Position numbers and translations under genes: made by a program. The notes under the pieces are model-generated. The model was not told the origin of the DNA, searched no databases, and was given only the letters and a program-made list of their open reading frames with translations. DNA of 64,000 nucleotides from Cunninghamia lanceolata (Eukaryota; Streptophyta; Pinopsida; Cupressales; Cupressaceae), in assembly GCA_027924645.1 (NCBI GenBank), contig BSBN01000494.1, forward strand, positions 1,684,001-1,748,000, in the 5' to 3' direction. Shown in pieces: positions 48,181 through 58,942 of this stretch (within the stretch, counting starts at the first letter, position 1; every line of letters starts with the position of its first letter).

Positions 48181-49005
48181 TTATCTACTTGAAACCTCTT
48201 TTTTCTCTAGGCTTACATCCTCTAGGTCAAATAAGTTTTCTAAGGTAATCAGTCCTTTAGGGAGCTTATTGGACTTCAATTGAATAATTTGGTCACCATA
48301 TGCTTCTTCAATCCTAGGGTGTAATTGATCAACAAATTCTCCTGATTGTTGCAAAAATGAGAGGACTTGGAAATCATTTTCAAAAACTTGCCAATTTTGG
48401 TCATTATCTGAGATAGTTGGCCTCACTATAACTTTGACTGACTCATTATTTACCAGTAAATCAGTTGCTGGGTCAAACTGTGAACCAACCTGTGCCATTC
48501 TATCTGCCTCAAAATTTTGGGCTCTAGGAACTACTTCAATATTGAAGGATTCAAAATCATCTATTAAATCCCAAATCCTGTGTCTATAGGATCTCATCCT
48601 TACATTTTTGGCTACTGCCTTTTCTTTGACTTGTTTCACTACTAGTTCTGAATCTCCTTTTACTATCAGATTCTTTACTCCCTTTTTCTTGGCTAACATG
48701 AGTCCATGCACCAAGGATTCATACTTAGCATCATTATTGGTATAGGCAAATTGAAAACGGATGGCTCTTCAAATTTTCTCACCATTTGGGGCAGTAAGGC
48801 AAATTCTTGCTCCAACACCATTTTTACTTCTAGCCCCATCAAAATTTAGAGTCCAGATTTCTGAGTCCTTTTCAGATTCTTGAGTCTGTGGTGTTTCTTC
48901 CTTTAAAACATTTGGGATTTCATGGTCTTCATCAAATATGACATAAGTGCCTAGACCGGTAGAGTCATAATTTCCATAGGGGTCACTTTGCATCATAGTC
49001 AACAA
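48181..49005 (-). pseudogene. Tat-B archaeal-type RNase H located upstream of RT
   Basis: The minus-strand reading has WTLNFDGARSKNGVGA (about 48855), NDAKYESLVHGL (about 48730), VKGDSELVVKQV (about 48655) and NFEADRMAQ (about 48515). These give the D-E-D-D set typical of the second RNase H of Tat-type elements. One stop lies at about 48769. It sits between protease and RT, whereas Tat-A has it after the first RNase H. The protein would trim RNA from the RNA-DNA hybrid; why a second domain is kept is not known. Confidence 0.8.
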
Positions 49006-49848
49006 CTAATTATTCTCTTCCTCCTGTTGGTCATGTTTAGTCCAGTCACCTATCTCTTCAACAAAGATTCTTTCATCTTTATTCAGCATAGCATGGACTG
49101 CCTCTAATTTTGGGATTGGTTCATTTGTGATATGGTCTTTTGATAATAGCTCAGACAGTATCTTCATCTTTGTCCCATACTTGGTTCTTAGAATGAGGTG
49201 TGACCAATCCAATGACATGTAACCTCATATCTTGGCTGTAAAATCTCTGGATAGACATAGACCAAATACAGGAGGAATATCTATGACTACCACATCTTGA
49301 TTCACAATTATATTAGGGCAAGTGTATAATTGCAATGGGAGTTGTTTAATTTTCCCTATTGTTTGCACTGATTTCCCATCCAGATGCATAACTCCTCTTG
49401 TAAGTGGCTCATACTTTATCTTCAAAGCATCTGCTATTTGCTTTGGCATTACTGTAGTACTAGCCCTAGAGTCTATCATTGCATTATGCAACAGTTTCTT
49501 CCCAACTATTAGAGTTAAATAAAAAGGATTTGGTTTAGATTTACCTACCTTAGATGCATTATTCAACAGGGCTGTTGTTTGCAAAGGTACAGTATCTTTG
49601 AGCTGTAGCTTTTCTTTATCAGCAGGTCCTCCTTTAGCCCCAGTATGTTTAGGCACCTCTTGGCCCTGCAGAGCTTCTTGCAACAATGTCTTCTGCTCAG
49701 GAATAGCAAGCATGTCCCAGATTGATACATGTGCTGGAGTTCTTTTTAGCTGATCCACTATATTGACAAGTCCTAATGCTTGGGCCTTTGAGTAATAAGG
49801 GTACCTTGCCTTTTCTTGAACTTGACTTGAGGCTACTTGATTCTGCAC
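49006..49848 (-). pseudogene. Tat-B aspartic protease and linker
   Basis: The minus strand encodes FYLTLIVGKKLLHNAMIDSR (about 49460) with the active site as D-S-R instead of D-S-G. TVMPKQIADALKIKYE and VFGLCLSRDF follow. Upstream is a long N-terminal part with helical segments. A TGA-type break at about 49225 and another at 49006 separate it from the linker. The missing Gly would prevent activity. Confidence 0.85.
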
Positions 49849-49881
49849 AGGCTGGGGTATTTCTTGTCTACAAACTGTGTT

Positions 49882-51345
49882 CTAATGACCTTGAAAAGGG
49901 GGAGCTCCCATGATCTCATTATTATTAATTTTAGGTTGTTCCATCATTCTCCTCTTTGCTCTAGTATAGTAATCTGATTGTACTAATGGCTTCTTGGAAG
50001 TAGATGTTTCATTCAAGAACACCAACTCTTCATCTTCAATCCATGAAAATAAAGCATGTTCAGGGGCTATTTCCTCTTCTTGTTGTAAGGACATTCCTTG
50101 CATCTGGGCCACCAGGACTACATTTTGTACACCAGGAGACTGATATTTTAGGGTATTAGAAGTTACAAATTGTCCTTCTAACCCTCTCTGTTCTGCTATC
50201 TTCTGCTGTAAATTTCCTCTGGGACAGTCTCTAGGCATATGGGTGTTCTTGCAAGGAAAACACCAAGCATTAGTACTATCTGCAGAGGTGTAGGGACTGT
50301 GACTAACTGGTTTGATGGCTGAGGGTTAGCTTGCCTTTGAGGGCCTTGATACTAATTTGGCTGAAAGGGAGGTCTATTTCCTTGGTATCCTTGATATTGG
50401 GGTTTTGGATAAGGATTCTATTGTCTATTTAGATTAATTATCTCATTTGAGAAGGTTCTTAAGATGTTCTTGACATCATCCATTTCAGACGATTAAACAT
50501 GGGTAGTTACTTTAGCAGGTTACTGAAGAAAAGAATACATAGACACAGGTGGGGTTGTAGGATTAGGGACTTCTTGAGGCAGTGGTAAGGTAATTTCTAG
50601 AAACATGGGCATAGGAGGCCTTGGGGGCAACTTTCTAGCATCTATTAAGTTATTTTCTACCTTAACTGTAAAGTCATAAGCTTCTGGTAGTGTCTGACCT
50701 CCAACGGACTGAATCATTACTGAGATATCTGAGTTTAGAGCCTTAAGATAAAACACGATAGCCATACCTGGTAATGGTCTTGCTGTAGTAGGAATCCTCT
50801 CCCAAGTCTTTTGAAATCTTGAATTGAAATCAATCATAGCTTCTTGTGGTGCCCTTTTGATGGTGATCAATTGTTGCAGCAAAGAAGATTTATCACCTTT
50901 CTCTTTAAATCTTTCAAAGAAGGCATCACCAAGCTGATCCCATATAGAGATTGTGTTTGGGGTTAAAGATCTATACCAATCTAGAGCCTTCTCTTTGAAC
51001 GAAGCTGCCAATAGCCTTATAGCCACATTCTGTTGAGTGATCACATGCACTGCACAAACATCAGACACATCCTACAGATGCTCTTTAGGCGTCTTGAAAT
51101 CTTCCCCACTAAACTTAGGCAGAGCCTTCAGAGCATTGGCTGGGATAGGATCCCAAGTGGCTAGTGGTATTGGGAGAATCAGAGGACTTCCAGTATTCTA
51201 ATTTGCATAATTTCTTGGGGCTATAGGTGCTCCCATGTTTGCTCTTGGTGCTGCTGCAAACTGATTGACTCTTCTCCTTGGATTAGCTATCAGTGGTGGC
51301 AAAAGAATCCCTGGATTAGCAGAAGATTGAGCTCTTGTTACAGGT
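49882..51345 (-). pseudogene. Tat-B gag
   Basis: The capsid domain (51068-50520) reads ASFKEKALDWYRSL, IWDQLGDAFFERFKEK and FNSRFQKTWERIP, typical of plant retrotransposon gag. It is preceded in the same frame, after one stop at about 51069, by ALKALPKFSGEDFKTPKEHL. A zinc-knuckle remnant, CFPCKNTHMPRDC, lies at about 50265-50225 in another frame. It has CX2CX3HX4C spacing, one residue short of the normal CX2CX4HX4C. A Pro/Gln-rich linker with a frameshift separates the parts. It follows the PBS by roughly 100 bp or more. Confidence 0.85.
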
Positions 51346-51406
51346 CCACAACTCTAACTTCTTGTGTCTTTCTGGCTCATACAATCTTGATAGAAACTTC
51401 AAGAAA

Positions 51407-51426
51407 TGGTCCCACCGGGCATGACA
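51407..51426 (-). promoter_or_regulatory. Candidate primer binding site of Tat-B
   Basis: On the minus strand TGTCATGCCCGGTGGGACCA begins five bases after the 5' LTR end (ATCAACA). The position is right. The tRNA was not identified, and the normal TGG start is TGT here. Confidence 0.6.
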
Positions 51427-51431
51427 AAAAC

Positions 51432-53370
51432 TGTTGATGTGTAAAATTGCGCAAGTTCCAACACCTACATGGGAAGTTTCAGGAATGTGGGACTTTGCTA
51501 CCTGAAACAACCTCTAGATTTTAAAGAAGCTAGCTCTTCTCTATCTTGTATGGGTTTTGGGAAAAGGGTAGGAATTAACAGAATTAAAGATAAGATGAAA
51601 GCAAATATATCTATGGCGATGCGCCTGAATAATAAGTATCTCTCCAACTAAACATAGTGAAACTATCCTCAAGATTCAGTCACATTAAAGAGTAGATACT
51701 GCATGATTAATAGAAACGGATATAATGAATAGAATCAAAGGTCCACGATCAGACAATTTGCAATGACACAGAAAATATCAACCAAGGCACATAACTCTGT
51801 ATTTCTCATTAATTTTCAGCAACATAAGAGGCATAGATACATGCACAGTTACATTAACCCTCTGAATTAAGAATAACAAAATAAAGGCAAAATGATATTC
51901 ACTAGACACAATAAAAGTCTCAAACTTCTCTCTTGAAACTCTGACAGAAAAACTATCTCTGAATGAATCCTTCCATCTCTTTTTTTTGATCTATGAATTG
52001 TTACATATTTATAGCATAGGAGCGACTCTAGATTGTCTGCACAATCCAATCCCAATGGCCAAACTGAACTAGAGCTAACTGGAAGTCTCTAACATTTAAG
52101 ATCTTTCAGATCTGCAAATAGTTACAATAACTGCAAGTCCATTGGCTATGGCAAAATGTGCGTGGCGCGTCCCCTTCTATAAGGCATAGACACTTGGGGG
52201 CTTTCGCACTCTTTAAACAATGAACCCTGAGACACATGGCAGCATCCGTATCAAAGTTTGAAACTCCTTCATTCCTCATAAAGAAAAAGGAAACTGACAC
52301 ATGGCAGCTTTTGCAACACTTAAAATTATATACGTGGCTTTATCCACTGCTTTGTTACTTTACTGTGTCTTTGCATTTGGGAGGGCTCTGCCTGTGACAT
52401 CTGTCGCAATCCGTAGCAAATAGAACCTTAAGACACATAAGAAATGGGACCCATGACCCTCTATTTAGTAGATTTTAAAAGAAAGAAATAGGGACAGGTG
52501 GCACCTTCCACAGCATCAACTATCTAGTACGTGGCAACTTCCGTAGCCTTCTTAAAACATTAGAAACCCATTTGGTACTCACACGAAGATTGACACATGG
52601 TGGGCTCCACATCATTTGAGAAACATTTAGGGGCAACAACTTTTACTTGGGCACCGCATCCACCACATGGCGTTCTCTGCAACACTGAACATTTACACTA
52701 GGACCCGCCTCCATTTATTACTTTGCGTCAAAGGATACAAAAATAGCTATGTGGAAGCTAACACTTGACAAACTCGACAACTGTCATAAAATACACATGG
52801 CTCCCTTCGCAAGCACTATGAAACTTATAATTGTGTCTCCGCAGGTGACACATGGCATCTTCTGCAGCGTCTCAACTTAGAATATATTAGAGACATTTAC
52901 TCCATATGGCACGATCCTCTTTACTCTGAGACTCTATACTAGGGCCCACCCTTATCCTTCTCTTATCATTAAAACATATAAGAACCAATCTGCGGAAGCT
53001 AACACTTGGCAAGCTCCACAACTATTACAAAAGACACGTGGCCTGATCCGCGTTCATGCTGAAACATTTAGGGAGTACCTCCATTGATGACACGTGGCAC
53101 CATCCGTAGCTAGTAACTTAAAACAAAAAGGAACATCTTTCACTACGTGGCACACTCCGTGTTAAAATTATAACTTAGACACAAAAGCGGCTTGAAAATG
53201 GGACTCGACACTTAGCGAACTCCACGACACTGGCAAAAAGAAACTCACAGCAACAGTAAAATGAAACCCTGGTAAAACCCTCGCGGCCATTCTCAGACAC
53301 ATTCTCAGACACAAAACTGAAACTCGTGGGAGCATTGCTGAAAACAAAATGTAGATTTTTATACTCTACA
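51432..53370 (-). repeat. Tat-B 5' LTR (right copy)
   Basis: This 1,939-bp direct repeat of 15670-17621 has the same ACACRTGGC…CCGCAG module array at about 52185-53235. It is followed by the GTAAG duplication. Confidence 0.9.
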
Positions 53371-54260
53371 GTAAGAATAAATGAATCATGATTAGAAATG
53401 AAACAAAGCATTAGTTAATTGTCTCATGCTTGAAATTGAATATGAATGATATAAAGTTATATGATAATGATGTGTAATATAAGGCCATGAATAAATGTAA
53501 AAATGAGGTTCCATGAAGGAACAACAATAGATATATAAAGATCTCAAATTGATGAATTGTGGCTCACGACCTCATGATGTAATCAAAGGGATGTTCAAGC
53601 CTCATCCTTAATCACTTTTACCAACCTGTGAGTATGGAGTTAAGTTAAGGATGTGAAATTGGACCTAGGTGACCCTCAAATGGATGAATGACCCCAGGTG
53701 TTAGGAGAAGTCCCTTGAGCCAAGAGACGAAGGACCTTGGGTGTTGGGAGAAGCTCTTGTGCCTATGGTATTATGATCTCATAATAAATGTGCATGATGG
53801 TAGGTGACTCTCAATGGGATGAAGAATGCCGAGTGTTGCGTGAAGTTCCATTGAGCCAAACGGTGAAGGATCCCGAGTGTTGGGAGAAACCTTTGGGCCT
53901 CCGTGTGGGATGGTTAATGCCTTGATAAACCATGCTCATGTGGAAGACAATGTTGATTAATGATAGGGCTAACCAAGAACTCTCTTTAGATAATACATGG
54001 GAACGATGTGAGAAAGAATATGAATATGAAATGTATGAACTTGATATGAAACATAATTATAAATATAGAGATGAAATGTATGTGATTATGATTAAAGATT
54101 ATAAGCCTTATATACAATTGTGGAAAATATATGAGTTTGACACTTAGTTGTTAACTCTAATTATGATATGAAAAAAAGAATTAAATACTAATGTTCTCTT
54201 TTGTAAGTTGAAATTGTGTAAGGTTGTGAAAAATTTGACTAACTAGAAGAGGACATTACA
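53371..54260 (+). repeat. G3 5' LTR, second fragment
   Basis: This segment aligns with 57006-57895 of the 3' LTR. It ends GACATTACA just before the PBS. It contains four GTGTTGGGAGAAG-like repeats (53698, 53741, 53833 and 53877), each in a context of GAAGGAYCC before and TTGAGCC or TTGGGCC after. Confidence 0.9.
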
Positions 54261-54261
54261 G

Positions 54262-54273
54262 TGGTATCAGAGC
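54262..54273 (+). promoter_or_regulatory. Primer binding site of G3
   Basis: TGGTATCAGAGC lies one base after the LTR and is complementary to initiator Met tRNA. Confidence 0.9.
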
Positions 54274-54351
54274 CATCGACCTGCCAACCTGTGAGGAAAT
54301 TTGATGCAAGCTTAATCAAGAAGGTACAATACACACAACAACAACAACCAA

Positions 54352-55560
54352 ATGGATGAGGAACTAAGAGCATTCATAGTGAAACAAAACAAGACAAACC
54401 AAGCTCTCCATCAAGCACAACAAAATATAGACAACACTATCAAGAGTTTGAAGACCCAAGTAACTAATGGAAAGGAAATGGGATCGAACCACATTGAAAA
54501 TAGTCAATCCTCATCCACTCTGAGAGTGTCCATACCATCTTTCCTCCTAAATGAGGAAGTTTCAAGTGGAGAAGAAAATGCACCAGCCACCATGAGCACA
54601 GAGGACATAGCTATAGCCTATGCAAACCTAGACCCCGAAGTGAGAAAGGTAGTCTCATTTAATGACTTTTACAATGCTAAGAGGAAGGAAGGAGGTCAAA
54701 GAGAGATGAAACCCATGAATAAAGATCTAAAGCACAAAGTAAATAAGGTCTACCTACCAAACTTTGATGGACCCAATAAGATTTTAGCACACTCATGGTT
54801 GGAAAAACTTAATGATTACTTCCACCTAAGCCCCATGACCGAAAAAGATGCTTTGCAATTTACCATTCTTCATCTAGAGGGGTTAGCATATGAATGGTGG
54901 CACCATGGGAAAAACACCCTAGGCCACGAAAAGATTACATCTTATGAAGAATTCTCAAGGAAGTTCATCAAGAGGTTTGATAAGAGACACCCACAAGAGG
55001 ATTTTAAGGAACTCACACACCTCAAACAACATGGAATGGTAGAAGACTACATCCACAAATTTGAGAAGCTCTCTATAAGAGTTCTCGAAGTCGAAGAAGA
55101 TCAGCTCACATATATGTTTGTGGAAGGACTTGATGAATCCCTTAGAAATTTTGTGAGTGCATTTAAACCTACTAGTCTAGAAGATGCCATAGATACGGCC
55201 CTTAAATTATAAAAAGATAAGAAACTAAAGACCTATACCAAACCTCTCCCTAACAAGGATAAATTCCAAAAACCCTTCCACCAAAAGAATGAAGGACAAG
55301 GCAACAATCCATGCCACAAATGTGGTAAACCTTGGAAACAAGGACATGTATACCTAAGAGATGAATTAAGAGAAAAGGGCCTTTGTTTCAATTGCAAAGA
55401 AGCATGGAAACTAGGACACAAGTGTAAAGACTCTGCAAAGGGAAACACATGTTTTAAATGTAATGAAAAATGGGAAATCGGGCATAAATGTGAGAAAAGA
55501 GTGCAGGCACACAATATAGAAATCATACCCAAAAAGAAATTTAGGAAGAAAGTGAAGTAA
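54352..55560 (+). pseudogene. G3 gag with three CX2CX7HXC-type knuckles
   Basis: The frame is open for 286 codons from MDEELRAFIVK, with one TAA at 55210, and then continues to 55558 (402 codons in all). An N-terminal coiled coil is followed by the capsid domain (FDGPNKILAHSWLEKLNDYF, YEWWHHGKN, YEEFSRKFIKRFDKR and VEDYIHKFEKLS). The C-terminus carries three Cys/His modules: CHKCGKPWKQGHVY (last Cys lost), CFNCKEAWKLGHKC and CFKCNEKWEIGHKC. No protease or RT follows. It would package RNA in particles built with partner enzymes. Confidence 0.9.
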
Positions 55561-55629
55561 CTTCAAGTAAATGAAGGAAAGAAAATTGATCTTAGAAGAA
55601 GTAGGAATTGCTCGAGGACAAGCAATCTT

Positions 55630-55642
55630 AAGAGGGGAGGCC
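55630..55642 (+). promoter_or_regulatory. Polypurine tract of G3
   Basis: AAGAGGGGAGGCC directly precedes the 3' LTR start TGTCATGTCCCC. Confidence 0.8.
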
Positions 55643-57895
55643 TGTCATGTCCCCATATTAAGGTATTGTTTAAATTAAGATTTAAATTCCATGATAAAGG
55701 TGGAAAAGTCATTTCCATCAAATATAATGTTTGTCATGATCAATCGTGTAAATAAACAATAATATTAAATAATATCATTTTATAAATATTTTATATTTAT
55801 GGTGTTTATAAATGATAATATAAATACAAAAAATAATATTATCAATATGGATATTATTATAATTACAATATAATATATTAATAAATATATTTATAATAAT
55901 ATAAATATTATTATAAATATATAAATAAATATAAAAAAAAAAGAAATATTATTATAATTATTTATTATAATAATATAATAATATAATAATAAATATATTA
56001 TAGTTGATTATAATAATATAATAAATATATTATAAATATAAAAATTGATATAAATATTGATATAGATATTAATATTAATATTAATATAATATAAACCCCA
56101 TAAGACAAAAAGAAAATCTTTTTTGAGAAAAGCAATCAAGACAAAAAGAAAGCATACGATTCAAGGAAAGTAAATAAAAGAAATATATTAATAGCTTACA
56201 ATTCTATTAAGAGAAGCCACAAATTAGGATAAAGGGATACCAGTTTAAAAGACTTGACAAAACTTATTAGTATGAATAACTATTAAAAAGGAGGGCAGCG
56301 AATGAGGGAAAACAACGATTCACTTATGATGTTTTCATAAAGTCACACCCATTCCTAGTAGTATTATGGTATTAAAGAGAGATATGAGGTAGAGAAATGG
56401 GAAGGGAAAAAAAATACAATTAAAATCCCATTCAGCAGTTTTGATTTAAACAAATGGCCTGCAACAATAAGAGGAACGAATACATAGGAATAAGGACAGG
56501 AAAACATAAACACCATAGAATCATTAAAAAGGTCTGAAGCATCAACAGATGAAGAAATAAAAAAGTCTAAAGCAATTTTGAACAGCAATCAAGATTATTA
56601 TTTTCATCAACATCATTCAATCAAGGGAAATAATTCAGCAGACAACAATACACAAGTCTGAGTTAAAATAACAACAATCAGCATTGAAGCATCATTCAGT
56701 GGTAAATACAGACCAAAAGGAAAAAGGGACTGCTACAGCAGAGGTAAGATTTAGCAAACTCTATACCAAGTATGTTTAGGGAATAGGTTATTTGAATTCT
56801 TTAATGTAGCACGTTAAAATATTTTGATTTATATTTGAAGATAGATAAATATATTACATTAGGAATGTCTTAATCAACAAATCAATCAAAATGGATGAAT
56901 GTTAATAAATCAATAATTCAGATTTCTCTTATTAAATAAGCAAATAGCATAGAATAATTACAAGGCTATGAATAAGAAGTATAATACTAGAACAATCTAA
57001 TTATGGTAAGAATAAATGAATCATGATTAGAAATGAAACAAAGAATTAGTTAATTATCTCATGCTTGAAATTGAATATGAATGATATAAAGTTATATGAT
57101 AATGATGTGTAATATAAGGTCATGAATAAATGTAAAAATGAGGTTCCATCAAGGAACAAGAATAGAGATATAAAGATCTCAAATTGATGAATTGTGGCTC
57201 ATGAACTCATGATGTAATCAAAGGGATGTTCAAGCCTCATCCTTAATCACTTTTACCAACTTGTGAATATGGGATTAAGTTAAGGATGTGAAATTGGACC
57301 TAGGTGACCCTCAAGTGGATGAAGGACCCCGGGTGTTGGGAAAAGTCCCTTGAGCCAAGAGACGAACGACCCCAAGTGTTGGGAGAAGCTCTTGGGCCTA
57401 TGGTATTATGAGCTCATAATAAATGTGCTCGACGGTAGGTGACTCTCAATGGGATGAAGAATGTCGGGTGTTGCATGAAGTTCCATTGAGCCAAATGGTG
57501 AAGGACCTCGAGTGTTGGGAGAAACCTTTGGGCCTCTGTGTGGGATGGTTAATGCATTAACAAACCATGCTCATGTGGAAGACAAGGTTGATTAATGATA
57601 GGGCTAACCAAGAACTCTCTTTAGATAATACATGGAAATGATGTGAGAAAGAATATGAATATGAAATGTATGAACTTGATATGAAACATAACTATAAATA
57701 TAGAGATAAAATGTATGTGATTATGATTAAAGATTATAAGCCTTAAATACAATCGTGGAAAATATATGAGTTTGACACTTAGTTGTTAACTCTAATTATG
57801 CTATGAAAAAAAGAATTGAATACTAATGTTCTCTTTTGTAAGTTGAAATTCTGCAAGGTTGTGAAAAATTCGATTGACTAGAAGATGACATTATA
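55643..57895 (+). repeat. G3 3' LTR, intact length
   Basis: This LTR is 2,253 bp. It starts TGTCATGTCCCC and ends GACATTATA (the other copy ends ATTACA). An AT-rich tract lies at 55740-56060. The GTGTTGGGAGAAG-like repeats recur at about 57335-57525. Positions 57006-57010 are the uninterrupted counterpart of the Tat-B target. Confidence 0.9.
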
Positions 57896-58486
57896 GCCTA
57901 TCGATAAATTTCTAGAATTGTGTCGAAAAGCATGAGAACAAAACAACTGCCAGCTATCATTCTTTATTAACTCTTGTATTTGTATGGTTGATGAGTTTGG
58001 AACCCCCATCTCTAGGAGTGCCCTTTTATTTCTAGAACTTACTATAATAACATTTGAGTCGCTGTTGGAATTTCAGGTGGAAGGTAGAGGCACACCTAAC
58101 TCCTCCATTAGATGGGCACCTCTGTCTCTAATATCATCTAGAAATAATGTAAATCTTTGTTTCCTCAATCTCTTATTTAACCAAATTATAACATTGTCTT
58201 CACTCCATAATTGGTTAAAATCCTCATTTGTTTTGAAGGCTGATGGCTATTGAAGAATCTTTTTAGGAGAAGAGTCTTCCCTGACCCTCCCATACCCACC
58301 ACGCCTATGATGTACCGATTCTACACCAACTCCTCAAGTCTAGTAAGGGCTATATATTGTCCCATAATAAGCAACTCTCTTATAAATTTCATGGATTCCC
58401 TCATAGGCTCAACTAAGCTTGTTGATGTTACAATTTCCTTGCTGGAACATTAAAGATCCCTCAGTGACTGAACAAGCTGAGTGGTG
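57896..58486 (-). pseudogene. NLR resistance-gene fragment (NB-ARC domain), cut by G3
   Basis: On the minus strand the fragment encodes a P-loop GVVGMGGSGKTLL (about 58302-58265), kinase-2 RFTLFLDDI (about 58155-58130), RNBS-B-like VIIVSSRNKRALLEMGV (about 58050-58000) and RNBS-C-like ELIKNDSWQLFCSHAF (about 57975-57925). These occur in the correct NB-ARC order, so identification is firm at family level. NLRs detect pathogen effectors in plant cells. A TAG lies just before the P-loop segment and a frameshift between P-loop and kinase-2. The reading ends exactly at the right end of G3, so the GLPL and LRR parts should lie beyond the left side of the nest. Confidence 0.85.
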
Positions 58487-58942
58487 TATCCTTCCAGAAG
58501 TACCCACAACTATGTGGGAACACTCGCTCTTTTAAGAAATGCTTTATGCACTTTAATGTTCACCCCACCATAGAATGCAGCCGCCTTTGAGTCTATTAAA
58601 TAGGTGATAAACCTCTCAAATTCATGGCATATATGATGTGCCATATCTCGAGTATGACACAAAACAAGAGCTGCAACTTGCCCAAGAACAGGTTTAGTTT
58701 GCTGTAGTGTAGAAAGTACAAAAATAATAGTCTTTCCCATTCCAAACGTGGCCAGGCAAATCACGGACCATCCCTAGGATGGCTAGAGGAATGTACTCAA
58801 GTTGTACTTCTGAGGGGTGTTTGAATTTAGATTTTACAATTACTCAGAGTAACTCTAGTTTCAGAAGGGAGACCCTAAAGCCTAAACTATGGATACCAAC
58901 ATGACCTTTCTTCACAATTTCACCAGTGTCCCTCATAGAAAC
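58487..58942 (-). pseudogene. UAP56: UAP56-type DEAD-box helicase fragment
   Basis: The minus strand reads, across three frames, KKGHVGIHSLGF (about 58910), [17 protein letters not shown] (about 58825), [16 protein letters not shown] (about 58750), [23 protein letters not shown]-like [14 protein letters not shown] and [10 protein letters not shown] (about 58515-58487). These are the N-terminus, Q motif, motif I and motif Ia regions of plant UAP56/RH15-type RNA helicases, which act in mRNA export and splicing. The segments are contiguous with no intron, so a processed copy is likely. It stops at motif Ib, before the DEAD box, and directly abuts the NLR fragment on the same strand. Confidence 0.85.

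Larger units (their letters stand above)
15670..53370 (-). mobile_element. Tat-B: Tat-like Ty3/gypsy retrotransposon, minus strand, heavily nested
   Basis: Direct repeats of about 1.95 kb (15670-17621 and 51432-53370) with TG/CA ends are flanked by the perfect 5-bp duplication GTAAG (15665-15669 and 53371-53375). Element G3's other LTR shows the empty site at 57006-57010. Coding is on the minus strand in the order gag (about 51345-49882), protease, archaeal-type RNase H, RT, RNase H, integrase (ending near 38345) and a long extra ORF (21510-17690). Copia-2 splits RNase H from integrase, and G2 (holding Copia-1) lies between pol and the extra ORF. Confidence 0.9.
14724..57895 (+). mobile_element. 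G3: gag-only Ty3/gypsy element, outermost host of the nest
   Basis: The 3' LTR (55643-57895) and 5' LTR pieces (14724-15669 and 53371-54260) align with each other and flank a 1.4-kb interior with PBS, gag and PPT but no pol. The first ~360 bp of the 5' LTR are missing at 14724 because Tat-A is inserted there; they should lie left of the window. Tat-B occupies 15670-53370. The element therefore belongs to the gag-only class of non-autonomous LTR elements and would need enzymes from a related autonomous element. Its right end lies inside an NB-ARC pseudogene. Confidence 0.85.

Noticed and set aside
57984..58453. Plus-strand open frames over the NLR relic
   Set aside because: They are antisense shadows; the minus strand carries ordered NB-ARC motifs.
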